This document shows, one piece after another, positions 32,921 to 45,700 of a DNA stretch of 64,000 nucleotides. The notes under the pieces were generated by a model. It saw only the letters and a list, made by a program, of their open reading frames with translations. It was not told where the DNA came from and ran no database searches. How positions within the stretch are numbered: the first letter of the stretch is position 1; each line of letters starts with the position of its first letter. The position numbers were made by a program, and so were the translations under genes. This stretch comes from Cavia porcellus (taxonomy: Eukaryota > Chordata > Mammalia > Rodentia > Caviidae). The stretch lies in the NCBI RefSeq assembly GCF_034190915.1, contig NW_026947484.1, positions 69,271,482 to 69,335,481 on the forward strand, written 5' to 3'.

Positions 32921-33395
32921 TGTCGGTCCGCTTTCTGTCACTGTGACAGAATACCCGAGAAAATCACCTTTAAAGTAGAAAATGTTTATCCTGGCTCACT
33001 GATTCCAGCAGTTTCAGTCCCCGGGCACTTGGCTCTGCTGCTTCTGGGCTTGTGTTGAGGCAGAACATTCTGGAAGGAATTATGTGGTAGAGGAAAGCAG
33101 CTCATGTTGTGTAAACAGAAGGAAAAAAGAGAGAAGAAGGGAAGGAAGCCAGACAAGAGTCCCTAAGGCCTCTCAGGGTCCCTTCCTTCAACTACATTCT
33201 AACTCCTAAATTTTTATCACTTGTTAATAACATCATCAAATTATAACTCTCTCAGAGGATTAATCCACTGATTAAGCTAGAAAAATCATTACCCAACCAC
33301 CTTCCCAGTGGCCCCACCTCTGAGACCTGTCACACTGGGAGCTGAGCTTTCCACACATGAGCTCATCAGGGGACATACAACCCTACATCATGACA
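32921..33395 (-). mobile_element. Solo LTR, ERVL-MaLR type
   Basis: On the minus strand it starts TGTCATGATGTAGGGTTGTATGTCCC, contains GGTGGGGCCACTGGGAAG..GGTTGGGTAATG, the usual MaLR mid-section, and ends GGTATTCTGTCACAGTGACAG..CGACA. About 475 bp with TG...CA termini. Flanking pentamers (CAGTG and CCGTT) do not clearly match, consistent with age. Confidence 0.8.
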
Positions 33396-36264
33396 CCGTT
33401 TTTCCCTGATTGTTCTTCTGCTCCTCTAGTTCACTATTTTTAGGGTCCTTTGGGGATGATTTCTCACATGCTCAATCCCTAAATAAGTATTTCTTCTCTA
33501 TTTATTCCCTGTATACTCTGTTCTCTCATACGCAGCTCCAACCCCTCTTTGCACCTTACCTAACATGTTTAACCCAAAATATCTCACGTACAAACACAAT
33601 TTTAGTTGTATCCATATTTCCCAAATTCATATCTCTAGCACACTATAGTTCATGACACAGAGATCAAATATCCTAGTCTACCTCATGTTTCTCTTGGGAT
33701 ATTTCAAACATCTTAACTCCAAACAATTTAACACCAAGTTTCATCTTGTTCCAGAACTTCCTTCTCCTGTGAGGTTTCCTCTCAGTTGCTTGGTCATTCA
33801 GGAGTCCCAGCCTGCATCTCAGCATCTTCCCACAAGCCTCCTCCCTCTCATCATTCAGTCAATTCCAAAGCCTCTTGATGTTAACTCCTGCAAATCTTTA
33901 TGTTCACTTATTTATCTCTATATCTTCTCCCACTGCTAGGAAAAAATCAGTACAAACACTAAGAAGTTCCCTTTTCTTCCATATTGGCTCACTTTCCTTG
34001 ATCAATTTTCTACATGCCTGTGAGAGACACATTTCTATAACGCAAGTGGGATATGGCCTTTGCTGTGATTAGTACCTTTCCTTGTCTAGAGAGTAAAGGT
34101 CACCCTTACCTGACTGTGCATGACCTCTGCAGCCTCATGTTACCTTGGTGCACCCCTGTCTCCGTCCCTTCATGCCTCTGTGTACCAACCAAACAAAATC
34201 ATTTTTAATTCCAATGACAGTTAGCAACTCCATCTAATAGAGTCTCTTTTTGGCATTCCATCCAAAATTTCAGAAGTTCTTCTACTGATAAGAATTGGGT
34301 TTCATGACGTTTTCTGAAGCTAATGTGAACATTCAGCCTTCCTAAACCACATATGGTATTAAGTAAGAAGGTAGATTCCCCATGAAAAATCAGGACACTA
34401 TTTCCAGGCCAGTGGATAAAGGGCAGGCAGACCAAGTATAGATGAATAAAGAGATAAATAAATAGATGATAGCTAGATAGATAGGTAGATATATAGAAAT
34501 GAGGAAGGAACAGAAATGTTTACTTCTTTAAAATACTCTTTTGCATAACTAGATTTGCAAGACATAAGAACATTTTTTTTTCTTAATTTTCTTCAAAGAA
34601 CACCATTGAGACACACAGATGGAGTAGGGAAAGGTAATGAAATGAGAACAATGCCATACTCAACTTCTTTTGTGGGGTCGCAGCCCTTTCTTACTACATT
34701 CACCCTGCGTATAAGCTCCATAAACACTAAACAAACAGGTATTAATTCAGGGGTAGGCAACACTCCAGGGTCGAGTCCTAAACATCGAATCTCTGTTTTC
34801 TGTCTCAGGGTAAAATATATAACATCCCCTAAGAGAAAGATCCAGAAGCTTGAGGCCCTGATTTCTGAAATCCTAACAGTGTAATAAGAATTAACACAAC
34901 AAGAGTTAGGATCTTATTAGACAGTAAGAACAACAACCCCAAAATGAAATCAAGAAAACTAAAATGGAGTTTATTGAATTATAACCCTTCAGAGATCTTG
35001 CAAAAATATGTGAAGTGTCCTTCAGCTCTCTGGGACCTCCTCAGAGCATGATCAACAGGGAACAGTCACTGCATGAAAACTGCATGAACACTACATAGAC
35101 TGGGCATAAATGATAGGCAGTCTCCTACAGGGTGGAGTTTTTATTGCTTAAGCCACAGCCTGAGCTCCCTTCTGAACCCTATAAAAACCCTGAGACAGTG
35201 GCCCACCATGGGTGTCCTACTCGGAGCTCCTGCCTGGCTATCAGGAATTTTAGTTCCCTGTCCTTACATCTTTTACTTTCCTGCCTCATCTTCTAAGTAA
35301 ATTTGCTTCCTCCATCTATGGTTCCATTCTTCATCCACACGGGACATGGCCCTGGTGGTACAGTCTCAGCAGAGTGTTGCAGAGCATTCTGGCCTGGTCC
35401 TTTCATACCAAATAAAATACTTCAAGGTTCCAAAGAAACTAAATATGTGGATGTCCTCAGCAATTTCGAAAGAAAAAAATGTGTTTGAAGAAAATGTGGA
35501 TTTAGAAATTGGGAAGGACATAAAACTGAAATTCCTTTTAGAAAAAGCATTTGTCAATTAGTTTTAGGGGTTCTCATCTGTTTGTTTTTAACTTTGTGGC
35601 TTTTAAGATACATGAACCTAAGCTAAGAGACCAGTATTCTTAGATTTCTGAGCATTTCACAGTTCAGCTTCTGAGTATAGTAGAGAAATCTTAGAAAGAT
35701 CACGGACACGGGGCTTCAGAAATGACCAGGGGAAACAATGTATATTTTAAAATCTCAAAGAAACACCAGGTAATGAAAAGCAAAAAGGTCTGGGCTATTC
35801 TGTCTCTAAATCCCAGGGCAGACTATTTGGAAACAATGTTTGCAAGTCATACTCACGCTCAGTACCTTGTAAGTAAATCAAACTGACAAAACCCTTTGAT
35901 GAGGGAGAATAAATGGCCTTTTATAAAGTACAAACTCTGCTATTACATTCCCTCAGCTTTCATGCTATCAAGATTTTTCTGTGTGCCAGAAACCATGCTA
36001 TGAACTAGGAAGGCAAAAATTTGTTAGGCAAATTCCTGCCTTTAGGAGGTAGCAATCTAATATGAGAGAGATTAAATGCATGTCTCTGATCACTGCACTG
36101 GGGGAGTGGCCTAGAAAGGGGGCACAGAAAGGTGCAATCAATTTCACTACCCATTAAATTTTATAAGAAATCAAGTCTATTTTTTAGTGTAAATAATTTT
36201 AGTGTGTCACAGTTTATTACACTGTTTGCTACTGAGTTTGAATAGAAAAAGATCTATCATATTT
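33396..36264. other. Mostly unique sequence, one LTR-like segment
   Basis: No exon supported. Plus-strand frames of 81-109 codons (33410-34884) and the overlapping frames around 35303-35561 lack domains. A degenerate GATA-type tract lies at 34441-34500. The interval around 34880-35370 is annotated separately as LTR-like. Confidence 0.45.
34880..35370 (+). mobile_element. Possible retroviral-type LTR
   Basis: Contains a TATA-like TATAAAAACCC at about 35180, a C/T-rich R/U5-like run (CTCGGAGCTCCTGCCTGGC), and GTAAATTTGCTTCCTCC where a class I endogenous-retrovirus LTR carries its polyadenylation signal. Boundaries (TGTAATAAG near 34881, a CA near 35364) and a target duplication are not secure. 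It could also be chance. Confidence 0.3.
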
Positions 36265-36670
36265 AAATAGTTTCCTTTATTTATAACTTACTTGGATTTT
36301 TATGGGGAAGGACTTTTGGATTTTATGATGCCTTTCAGGCAACTATTGATATAATCATTGGCTTTCTTCATGTAATTTGTTGATATAATAAATTACATTG
36401 ATAGATTTTCTAATAGTGAACCTTCCTCATGGTCTTAGAATAAACCCACTAGGTCATACTATTCTTTTTAACACAGAGCCAGAATCAATTGCTATATGCT
36501 ATAAAAAAATTTCTATCATATTTGCATAGAAAATTATAGGATTTTTTCCATTTTTCCTAGTATATTGATCGACTTTCAGTATTAGAATTATACTAACATA
36601 TAAAAAGAATCAAGGAGCTTTCCTTTTCTTTGATCTACAGTAATTCAAATAATATTTTATTATTTTAAAG
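36265..36670 (-). mobile_element. Old L1 ORF2 fragment
   Basis: Plus-strand text such as GCCTTTCAGGCAACTATTGA, CTTCATGTAATTTGTTGATA and AATAAACCCACTAGGTCAT is the complement of the L1 reverse-transcriptase region around the [13 protein letters not shown] motif and upstream of it. Highly diverged, without open frame; much older than the L1s in the nested blocks. Confidence 0.65.
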
Positions 36671-37467
36671 GATATGTACAATTTTGAGAAGTTCATATAT
36701 GTGCTTTCTTTCATACCACACATCTTAATTTGGAAGAAGAGGAAGTTTTGTCCTTTAATTCTTTAGAATGCTTACAGTCTTTGGAGAAATGTTTAGTCAC
36801 TGTATAGGCACAGGCTGTCAGAGTTTGGATTTCCCGTGAAGGAGTCTGTGATTGATCTGTAGTGCAGGCAGCTTGGCGACATGTCCTAGGGAGTGTGGGC
36901 TGGAGAGGAGAGGAGAAAGCAGGAGTGAGGAGTTAGTAAGAAGCTGAAAGGGGCAGCTGGAGAGGATAAGACCACAGAGGTCTTAGCCCAATTTACAGGA
37001 ACCTCCAGATAGGAATAGGAAAATATCTTAAAATCAATTAATCTCTGAAATACAAAGGTTGCTTGAGACATTACAGATACTGGCCAGAAAAAGGCCAGGT
37101 ACAGGACAAGTACCCAAGTTATCTGCAGCAGGGCTATGGAGCACTTGGGAGGGAACATGTCCTTCAGCTCTATAGCTAAAACCATTTTTATAATGAATGT
37201 TTTATAGAGAAAAATATAAAGTGTTTACAGTGAACCTACATTGTCTATAGACAAGAGGATCAGGGAAACATAAAATGGGGAAATTCTTGAGATAGGAAGA
37301 CATTTCCTAGGAAGCAGTACTTATTGCTTCCAGAGTGATTGGGACTCCAGCAGCACGTGATGGTGTGATTTCCAGTCCTTGTCCAAAGACCTAAGCCCTG
37401 GAAGTGATAATAATGTCAAGTTTTAGGCTGAAGATGGGAGAAAACTTCATAGCTTTATGTACCAGCT

Positions 37468-37542
37468 CAAGCAAGACAGAGACACAGAGAAAGAGACAGA
37501 GAGACAGAGTGAGAGACAGACAGAGGTAGACAGAGGGAGAGG
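37468..37542. repeat. GAGACA-type purine tract
   Basis: Imperfect repeats of GACAGAGA/GAGACAGA over 75 bp on the plus strand. The Glu/Arg-rich frame through it is a repeat artefact. Confidence 0.85.
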
Positions 37543-38700
37543 TCTTTTTGTTCTGTTTGGTTCTCAACATAGAGGACTGTACCCACACACATTAGAGAGG
37601 GCTGTCTTCTTTCTTCAGTCACCACTTCAAACTCTAATGTCACCCAGAAGCATCCTCATGGGTGCACCAGAAATAATGTGTAATAAAATATTGCCTTACC
37701 CGCTCACTGGCTGAGAGCTGCTGCTGGAAGGTTAACTGACCTGGGCAGGCAGCCCTCAGGCCGAGGGCAAATCCTCAGGTCATCAGCAGCTGCTGAGGAA
37801 GTGAGCTTTTGTAGGTCCTGAGTGGAGCAATCCAGGTGACACCATTATATCTATTGTATGGCTGTCAGTTGGCGTAAAATTTCCAGTTCACCCAATTAGA
37901 GAGAATATAATTTCCAGAATTTCTAAAATTTCCTTATGCCTTTTAGGTGACCAATTATTACCATACAGCTTTATCCAGAATTCTCCATGCTAAGTGTATT
38001 TTAACATGGCTAATTTTCAAATGGTGCCACCACAAATAAGTGAATCATTTCCTCATTTGACAGGTATATTATTTCAGTATTCAGAAATAAGAATTTTAAA
38101 TCTCTCAGGTAAGAGTTCTTACCTTCATAGCGTTACGTTAGCACAAGTATAATCACAGCAAAGCTTCTGCAATGTTACTGTAAAATGAACATAACAGATA
38201 CATTTCAGCCTCCTTTATGTGTTGAGCAAAAAAAAAAATTGGAATCATGCAATCCAAGTGAAAAGTGAAAAGTCACCACATTTATTAACAATCACAGGCA
38301 GCAGTGCTCCAGGCAAGTCCATGCCAACAAAAGATACGACACACACAGCAAAGAGGTATCAGGGTGACAAGAAAGCAAAAGCACTGCACACAGGTCACAG
38401 CACACAGAAGCAACAGCAGCAGCTCCTCAAAAAACCATGCTTTCAGCATCTAAAGCAGAGGGACCTCCCCTCACCCCTAGGTGTGACTGACAGGAATGGC
38501 TGACAGGGCGCTGTGCCATCTCATGAACTCTCAGCTCAGAGCTTGTGCCAAATTCACTCTGATCTTAATTACATGCATAGCATGGAATACATATCTGTGA
38601 GCTCCTAACGAGGTTTGAGTAGGGTGAAGGTTCCTGAAGATCGGGCCAGGAGATCCAAATGCGTGCTGCTTCCTAAAGCATCCACAATCTCCTGAGGTTC

Positions 38701-38730
38701 TGTTTTTTGTTTTGTTTTGTTTTGTTTTTA
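38701..38730. repeat. (TTTTG)n tract
   Basis: About four TTTTG units followed by a T run. Confidence 0.85.
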
Positions 38731-38884
38731 GGTTTTGTTATTTTATTCTGTACCTCTCTTAGGACAATATAAGGAAGAGTGGATGAAGGGTGCAGCTTCC
38801 ACCCATTTAATTCTAAGTGACATCCTAGGCTCCATTTTTCTAATTGTCCTAATATCATTTTCACATTTTCTGTCAAACAGAATG

Positions 38885-39030
38885 ATTTGTACTCTCATTG
38901 TCTGATTGTTCACTTTTTATGCTTTGCTTTTGTATCTTGAACAACTACTTCTAAGATGGTAATATGTAATTTATCAACTAGTGATTTCTTACTGTTTATT
39001 TTTTTTGAAATTCTATATTATGTCTTCTTT
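38885..39030 (+). mobile_element. L1 3'UTR tail fragment
   Basis: Collinear with the last 150 bp of the L1 3'UTRs: ATTGTCTGATTGTTCAC.., TTTTGTATCTTGAACAACTA, TAAGATGGTAATATGTAAT, CAACTAGTGATTTCTTACTG. The last 60 bp and the A-tail are missing. Confidence 0.8.
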
Positions 39031-40499
39031 GATCAAATACTATTCTGAGATTATCGAATTCTACCTCATGCTTTTATCCCTGATCTGCCTATTTTGAAGG
39101 TAAATGTTATGAAAACTTACTGATAAGTATAGGACATTCTCTTATTAATATCTCCCCGTGCTATTTTCATTATTCCCTCAGGAGGAACACATTTCTCATG
39201 TGATGTGTGTGCAGTACTGATCGGAAGGAGGTCGGGGCTATCCAAGATCCGTTCTCCATCTAGGTCTTTAACCTTATTCCCTAACTAAGATCTTCCTACC
39301 TGCACTGCCAACTGTGCTAACTGCAATGCACTCACCGCATACTGTGGTATTTCACAAGGGCTGTCTTGACCTAGTTTTGAAGTCGTGACTAGAAACTGAA
39401 TTCCCCTCTGAGGGCAACTTGATAAGCCTGCCCCCCTCAAAAAAAGGAAAACACTTCCCTTGTCAGATTCACAATCCCTGGGCCCCTAAGCATATTCCAA
39501 TTGTCCCACTTATGAGGCTCTCACATTCCTCCTGGACAAGGCATTGCACAACTAAAGACAGCCTAGGTTCAAGATCTGACTCTGAGATGAGAATTAAAGC
39601 ATGAAACATGTACTAAGAAAGAAAGTTAAAAGAAGAGGATCAAGAGATGGATGGAGCAGGAAGAGAGGGAGAAGGAAAAAAGTATAACAAAGAATTGGGA
39701 TGTGTTACATACTTATACCAACTCCCCACAAGAAATGTGAACATCCTGCACTACAAACATGCACTAATAAAAAAAGGTATGAATTTATCAGTCCCTTGGA
39801 AGTCTCTGCCCTCCTCACCAGGCCTGCTAAACACCAGCTGCCTTCCTTCCACAGCTACAGCGGGCTGCTCCCCTACCCCTTGTATGTGGTGGCCTTCTCT
39901 TGTTTGGACTACAAGAAAACAAGCATTCTGCCTTTCATATGTCCCAGGATCAGTGTGTTAAACATGGCCTTCAAAAGAACTTTTCAGTTTTATAAAGCAT
40001 AGACTTGCTTATTTGTGACTATACTTCTCTACCTCCAGACACAGATCTGTCCTGCTTTCTCTTTGTGTGCCATCCTCCTGCCTGTCTTCATTCTCAATTG
40101 TGAATAATTTATCCATTCAGAGACAGACCTGAAGTTCTTTACCTCCAGGGACCCTTTTCATTGTCAGGGTTCCTCATCTGACTTTCTTCCACTCCTTGGG
40201 CCATGGTCAGAGTCTGTACCCTCTCTTTATATGACAGTGCTTTGGCAACAGACCTGTTTTCTCACAAAGGGCAGATCAGTTCACTAGCTATTTGAAAACA
40301 TGAATTCCTCACATTCTTCGGTGTGAAGTTTGTTACAAAATAGTCACTCTGCAAATATTTATTGACTCCAATTCACCAGAGCAATGCTATACAATAGTCA
40401 ACCCTGTCCAAAATACACAAGGGACATTTCTACCTTGTAGGATGCTCCTTTCCTCTGATTGCCTATGCAGAGTAAAAGACTAAAGAGTAGATGAACAGG
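39031..40499. other. Unique sequence, no gene recognised
   Basis: No repeat or exon called. Two overlapping plus frames of about 100 codons (39647-40002) have no domain features. Confidence 0.45.
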
Positions 40500-41010
40500 A
40501 CCAAGGTGAAGCAAACTCTGAGAGCAAACTCTCTACTGCCCAGGAAAATGAGTGAACAGGAGCAAGCATCCAGAACACCAAATCTTCAAGAAGCCAGTCC
40601 AGCCCCTTTATGGGACTCTCTTGCTGGCCACCACAGGGACTCTCCCATGGGTGACCAGCATGGGCAGGAAGAAGCAGCCAGTCCAGCCTTTGCATACACC
40701 CTAGGCACTATCAGGACTCTCCCATTATTAGCCAGAGTGGGCTGAGAGAACCAGTCAACCACATCTTAACAAAGTTGTGAGTGTCTAGAGAAGCCTGCCC
40801 AGCACCCCACTGCCTCCCAGGGAAGAGAAGCTCAGGTGCTCCACACTGTGGATGAGTAGCCAGTGTGGAAAGTGCTTAGGGCCCCATGCTCACCCAGAAG
40901 AACGTCAAAATGAAGGAGCACAAGGTAATATCTGGCCTCCAGCCAAAACAGAGCAAGTCCGGGATATGCGCAGATAAAAGAAGAAACGAAAAACATAATA
41001 AAAGAATTGC

Positions 41011-41530
41011 TGCCTCCCCGTTCCTGGCTATGCTTGGAGGACTGTGGAGTTCTAAGCAAGCAGGCAAGCGCCACCAGTTCCAAAAGCCCGGCGGCCTAGG
41101 GTAAGTACACCCGTGCACTTCCACCGAGTCCAGCTTGTTCGGGATCCTCATGGCTTCTGGGTGCATTGGGACAGCTTGACAGGTCTGGGGTGCCTGCATT
41201 TGCCTCCTCGTTCCCAGCGGTGCTTGGAGAACTATGGCGCTATAAGCAAGCAGGTGAGCACCACAGATTCCAGGGGCCAAGCAGCCTGGAATAAGTGCCC
41301 TGCACACTTTCCCCTGAGCCCAGCTAGTTTGGGGCCCTCTCTCAGCCCCAGCCAGGGAACCTCATGGCTTCTGTGTGCACTGGAGCAGCTCAGCAGGTCC
41401 CGGGAGCAGGCATCAGCCTCCCCTCTCCCAGCTGTGTTTGGTGGACTGTGGAGAGCTAAGCAAGCAGGCAGGCACCATCGGTTCCAGGGGCTGGGCTTGT
41501 GCCCCTGTGCCCCTTGTGCTCCACCCCCAG
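41011..41530 (+). promoter_or_regulatory. L1 5'UTR with ~200-bp repeated units
   Basis: Three degenerate units start TGCCTCCCCGTTCCTGGC (41011), TGCCTCCTCGTTCCCAGC (41201) and AGCCTCCCCTCTCCCAGC (41415). Each is followed by TGCTTGGAGGACTGTGG-type text, then AAGCAAGCAGGC and CACCA..GTTCCA. Spacing is about 190 and 214 bp, and the last unit is partial. GGGACTCTC repeats at 40620-40730 suggest further decayed units upstream. The layout resembles the promoter monomers of rodent L1s. Promoter activity is inferred, not shown. Confidence 0.65.
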
Positions 41531-41725
41531 TGACCCTCCATCAATCCAGGAAACTGGGTGCCAGAATCCCAGGAGCTGAGGGCATAGAAGAAGATTTCTA
41601 ACAGACCCTGAGGAAGCCTTAGAATAACATTCAAAACACTTGAAACACAGAAATATAGGAAAATGACAACATGAAAGACCAACTTACAATCTGAAACCTC
41701 CAGCCCACACAAAGACACCTTAGGA

Positions 41726-42646
41726 GTGATGTATAGAGAAGAAAATATAAGGCATACACTTCAAACATCGGACATAATAGCAACTGAAATAAATAAGCAA
41801 CTCCAGGAAGCTTTAAAGGAATTCAAACTAGAAATAATCTCCCAGGTAAAAGAAGAAATGATAAAAGAAATGAAAGAGATGCTGAATATATCTAAAGAAA
41901 ACACAGTTAAAAAGTTGGAGGAACTAAACAAAAATATAGAATCCCTGGATGAGCAATATAAGAAACAAACAGAATACATAAAGCACATGCACAGAGATAT
42001 ACAGGAAATCAAAAATTCCACTGAAAGCTGTAAAAACTGCCCCAATGAAAGTGAAGATAGAATTTCAGACCTTGAAGAAAAGACTGCAGCTAGTGAACAG
42101 GAAAGGAAAGATCTTTTAAAAATAACAAAGAATCAGGAAATAACAATTCAACAACTGCAAGATGATGCAAAAAAAATAAGATTTAAAGGGATTAATGAAA
42201 AAGAAGGGGATGACATAAAGGATGCCAAGAGGATATTTAGAGAACTGATAGATGAAAATTTCCCAAAATGAGATTGGAAACTGACATCAGGAACAATGAA
42301 GCATAATGAACTCCAAATAGTCATAACCAAAATAAAATTACACCCAAACATATAATAGTCACCATCCCAGAAATCCAACATGAGAATAGAATATTAAAAG
42401 CTGTCAGAGAGAAAAGACAGATCACGTATAAAGGAAAGCCTATCAGAATAGCAGCAGACTTCTCAGCACAAAAAATAAAGTCAAGAAGAGCACGGAATGA
42501 AGTATTCCAGATCCTAAAGGAAAATGATTTCCAACCTAGACTGATGTACCCTGAAAAAATGTCCTTCAAAATCGATAGTGAAATAAGATACTTTCATGAC
42601 AAAGAACAGCTGAAGAACTTCATGATCAACAAGCCAACCCTGCAAT
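41726..42646 (+). pseudogene. L1 ORF1 pseudogene
   Basis: L1 ORF1 protein is a trimeric RNA-binding chaperone. The first 181 codons are open (41726-42271): a lysine/glutamate-rich N-terminus, a coiled coil with HMHRDIQEIKNSTESCKNC (about 41987-42040), SEDRISDLEEKTAASE, and LLKITKNQEITIQQLQDDAK leading into the RNA-binding domain. A stop at 42271 and frameshifts follow. The C-terminal domain (equivalent of ENDFQPRLMYPEKMSFKI, about 42520-42575, and the LKNFMINKPTLQ tail near 42640) lies in another frame. It ends without the long basic extension present in the ORF1-only elements, and ORF2 follows within about 80 bp. Confidence 0.88.
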
Positions 42647-42727
42647 AAATATTGAAAGATAGTTTAGATACACTTAGGAAAAAACCACTAAATAAAGCAG
42701 ATAACTAAACCGAACAGAAAGATAAAT

Positions 42728-45700
42728 GTGCAACAGCAGAGAGATAATATGTCAGCAATTAACCAACACATAACACTTATAACCATTAATGTAAATGGAC
42801 TCAATGCACCAATTAAAAGAAACAGACTGGCAGAATGGATCAAGAAACAAAATCCAACCATATGCTGTCTACAAGAAACCCATCTAGGGGCTAGGGATTT
42901 AGCTCAGCAGCATAAACGCCTGCCTTGCAAGCAGGCAGTTGTGAGTTTGATCCCTGGTACTGATAAAAATGAAAAAGACCAAAAAAAAGAAACCCATCTA
43001 ATCCAAAAGGACACTCACAGACTGAAAGTCAAAGGATGGAAAACAATACTTCACACAACAGGAACCCCAAAAAAAAGCAGGAGTAGCCATTCTGTTTTCA
43101 GACAATGTGAACTTTAAACCAATGATGATCAGAAGAGACAAAGAAAGTCACTACATACTTGCCAGGGGAAAACTTCAAAAGAAAGAGATAACTATCTGCA
43201 ATATATATGCAGCAAATTCCAGAGCACTCAGTTATATGAACAAGTATTAACAGAAATGAAAAATCAAATTAGCAGTAAAACAATTATAACAGGAGACCTT
43301 AATGCATCATTGACACCAAGGGACAGATCAACCAGACAGAAAATCAGCAAAGAAATAACAGAACTGAATCACACCTGTGAACCAATGGACTTGATAGACA
43401 TATACAGAGTGTTCCATCCAACAACATCAGAATACACATTCTTCTCAGCAGTACATGGGTCATTCTCTAAAATAGACCATATATTAGCTCACAGAACATA
43501 TTTAAGTAAATGCAAAAGAGTTGAAATTATCCCTTGCATGCTATCGGATCATAGCACTTGGAAATTAGAAATTAATGATAAAAGATACTTCAAAAACCCC
43601 ACAAACACATGGAAACTGAATAACACACTCTTGAGTAATCAGTGGGTCACAGGGAAAATTAAAGAAGAAATTAAAGAATACCTACAAGCAAATGAAAATA
43701 CAAATAAAACTTACCAGAATCTGTGGGATGCAATGAAAGCCGTCCTCAGAGGTAAATTTATTGCAATGAGTTTCCACATCTCGAAAATAGAATGAATACA
43801 AATACATAACCTGATGCTACACCTCAAACATCTAGAAAAAGAAGGGAAAATCAAGCCCAAAGCCAAAAGAAGAGAGGAATGTATAAAAATCAGAGCAGAA
43901 ATCAATGCAATACAGACTAAGAAAACAATCCAAAGAATCAATGAATAAAAGAGTTGGTTCTTTGGAAGAACAAATAAAATTGACAAGCCCTTAGCCAACA
44001 TTATTTTAAAAAGGAAGAAAAAGCTCAAATTCATGCAATAAGGAATGAAAAGGCTGAAATCACTACAGACTCTATAGAAATACAGAAGATCATCAACACC
44101 TATTTTGAAAACCTCTACTCTCAAAGGTTTGATAACAAAGAAGAAATAAACCGATTCCTAGAGCCATACAAAGTACCAAAGCTAGGTCAAGAGCATGTAA
44201 AACTGCTGAATAACCAATTTCTACTAATGAAATTGAAAATGTAATTAAGTCCTTACCTACAAAAAAGAGCCCAGGCCCAGACGGATTCACTGCAGAATTC
44301 TACAAGAAATACAAAGAAGACAATGCCAACACTCCTCAAACTCTTCAATGAAATGGAAAGGGAAGCAATCCTTCCTAAGTCATTCCTCAAAGCAAATATT
44401 ACTCCAGTACCAAAACCTGAGAAATACTCAACTAAAAAAGAGAACTATAGACCAATCTCCCTAATGAACACAGATGCAAAAATCCTCAATAAAATATTGG
44501 CAAATAGGATGCAGCAAATCATCAAGAAGATTATACACCACGACCAAGTGGGTTTCATCCCAGGCATGCGCGGATGGTTCAACATACATAAATCAATAAA
44601 TATAATCCACCATATCAATAAAGCCAAAAGTAAGAACCACATGATCATTTCTATAGATGCAGAAAAAGCTTTTGATAAGGTCCAACATTCATGCATAAGA
44701 ACCTTACAGGAGATTGGAATAGATGGTCTTTACCTCAATATAATAAAGGCCATCTATGACAAACCAACAGCCATTATCATACTTAACGTCCAAAAATTGA
44801 AGACCTTTACCTTAAAATCAAGCACAACACAAGGATGTTCTTATCACCACTTCTATTTAATATAGCACTGGAAATACTAGCCAGAGCAATTAAACAAGAG
44901 AGAGAAATAAAAGGGTTAAAGATACAAAAAGAAGAAGTTAAATTATCATTGTTTGCAGATGACATGATACTCTACATAAAAGACCCCCTAAACCCCATTG
45001 AAAGACTCTTAGATATAATAAATAAATTCAGCAATGTAGCTGGATACAAAATCAACACTCAAAAATCAATAGCATTCCTATACACTAACAACAAAATCAC
45101 ACAGAGAGAAATAAAAGCCACACCCTTCATACTAGCAACCAAAAAAAATGAAATATTTAGAAATTATTATTACAAAAGAAGTGAAAGACTTATACAATTA
45201 TAATACACTAAAAAAAGAAATTGAAGATGATCTCAGAAAATGGAAAGACATCCCTTGCTCATGGATAGGAAGAATAAATATTGTAAAAATGGCCATTCTC
45301 CCAAAACTCTTATACATATTCAATGCAATCCCAATGAAAATACCATCAACATACCTGATAGATCTTGAGAAATCACTCCTATAATTCATCTGGAGCGAGA
45401 AGAGACCTAGATTAGCAAAGACATTTCTAATCAGCAAAGGCAAGGCAGGAGGCATCACAATCCCTGACTTGAAGTTATACTACAAAGCAACTGTAGTAAA
45501 ATCAACATGGTACTGGAATCAAAACAAAGCCAAAGATCAATGGAATAGACTAGAAGATACAACCACAACTACAAACACACTCAACCACCTTATCTTTGAT
45601 AAAGGAGCCAAACAGGTTCAATAGAAGAACAACAGTCTCTTTAATAAATGGTGTTGGAAAAACTGGACCTCTATATGCTAAAAACTAAAACTTGACCCAT

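Larger units (their letters stand above)
36671..38884. other. Unique sequence, no gene recognised
   Basis: Single-copy-like DNA. It includes a purine-rich tract (37468-37542) and a TTTTG repeat (38701-38730). Frames of 65-99 codons have no domain. Confidence 0.45.
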
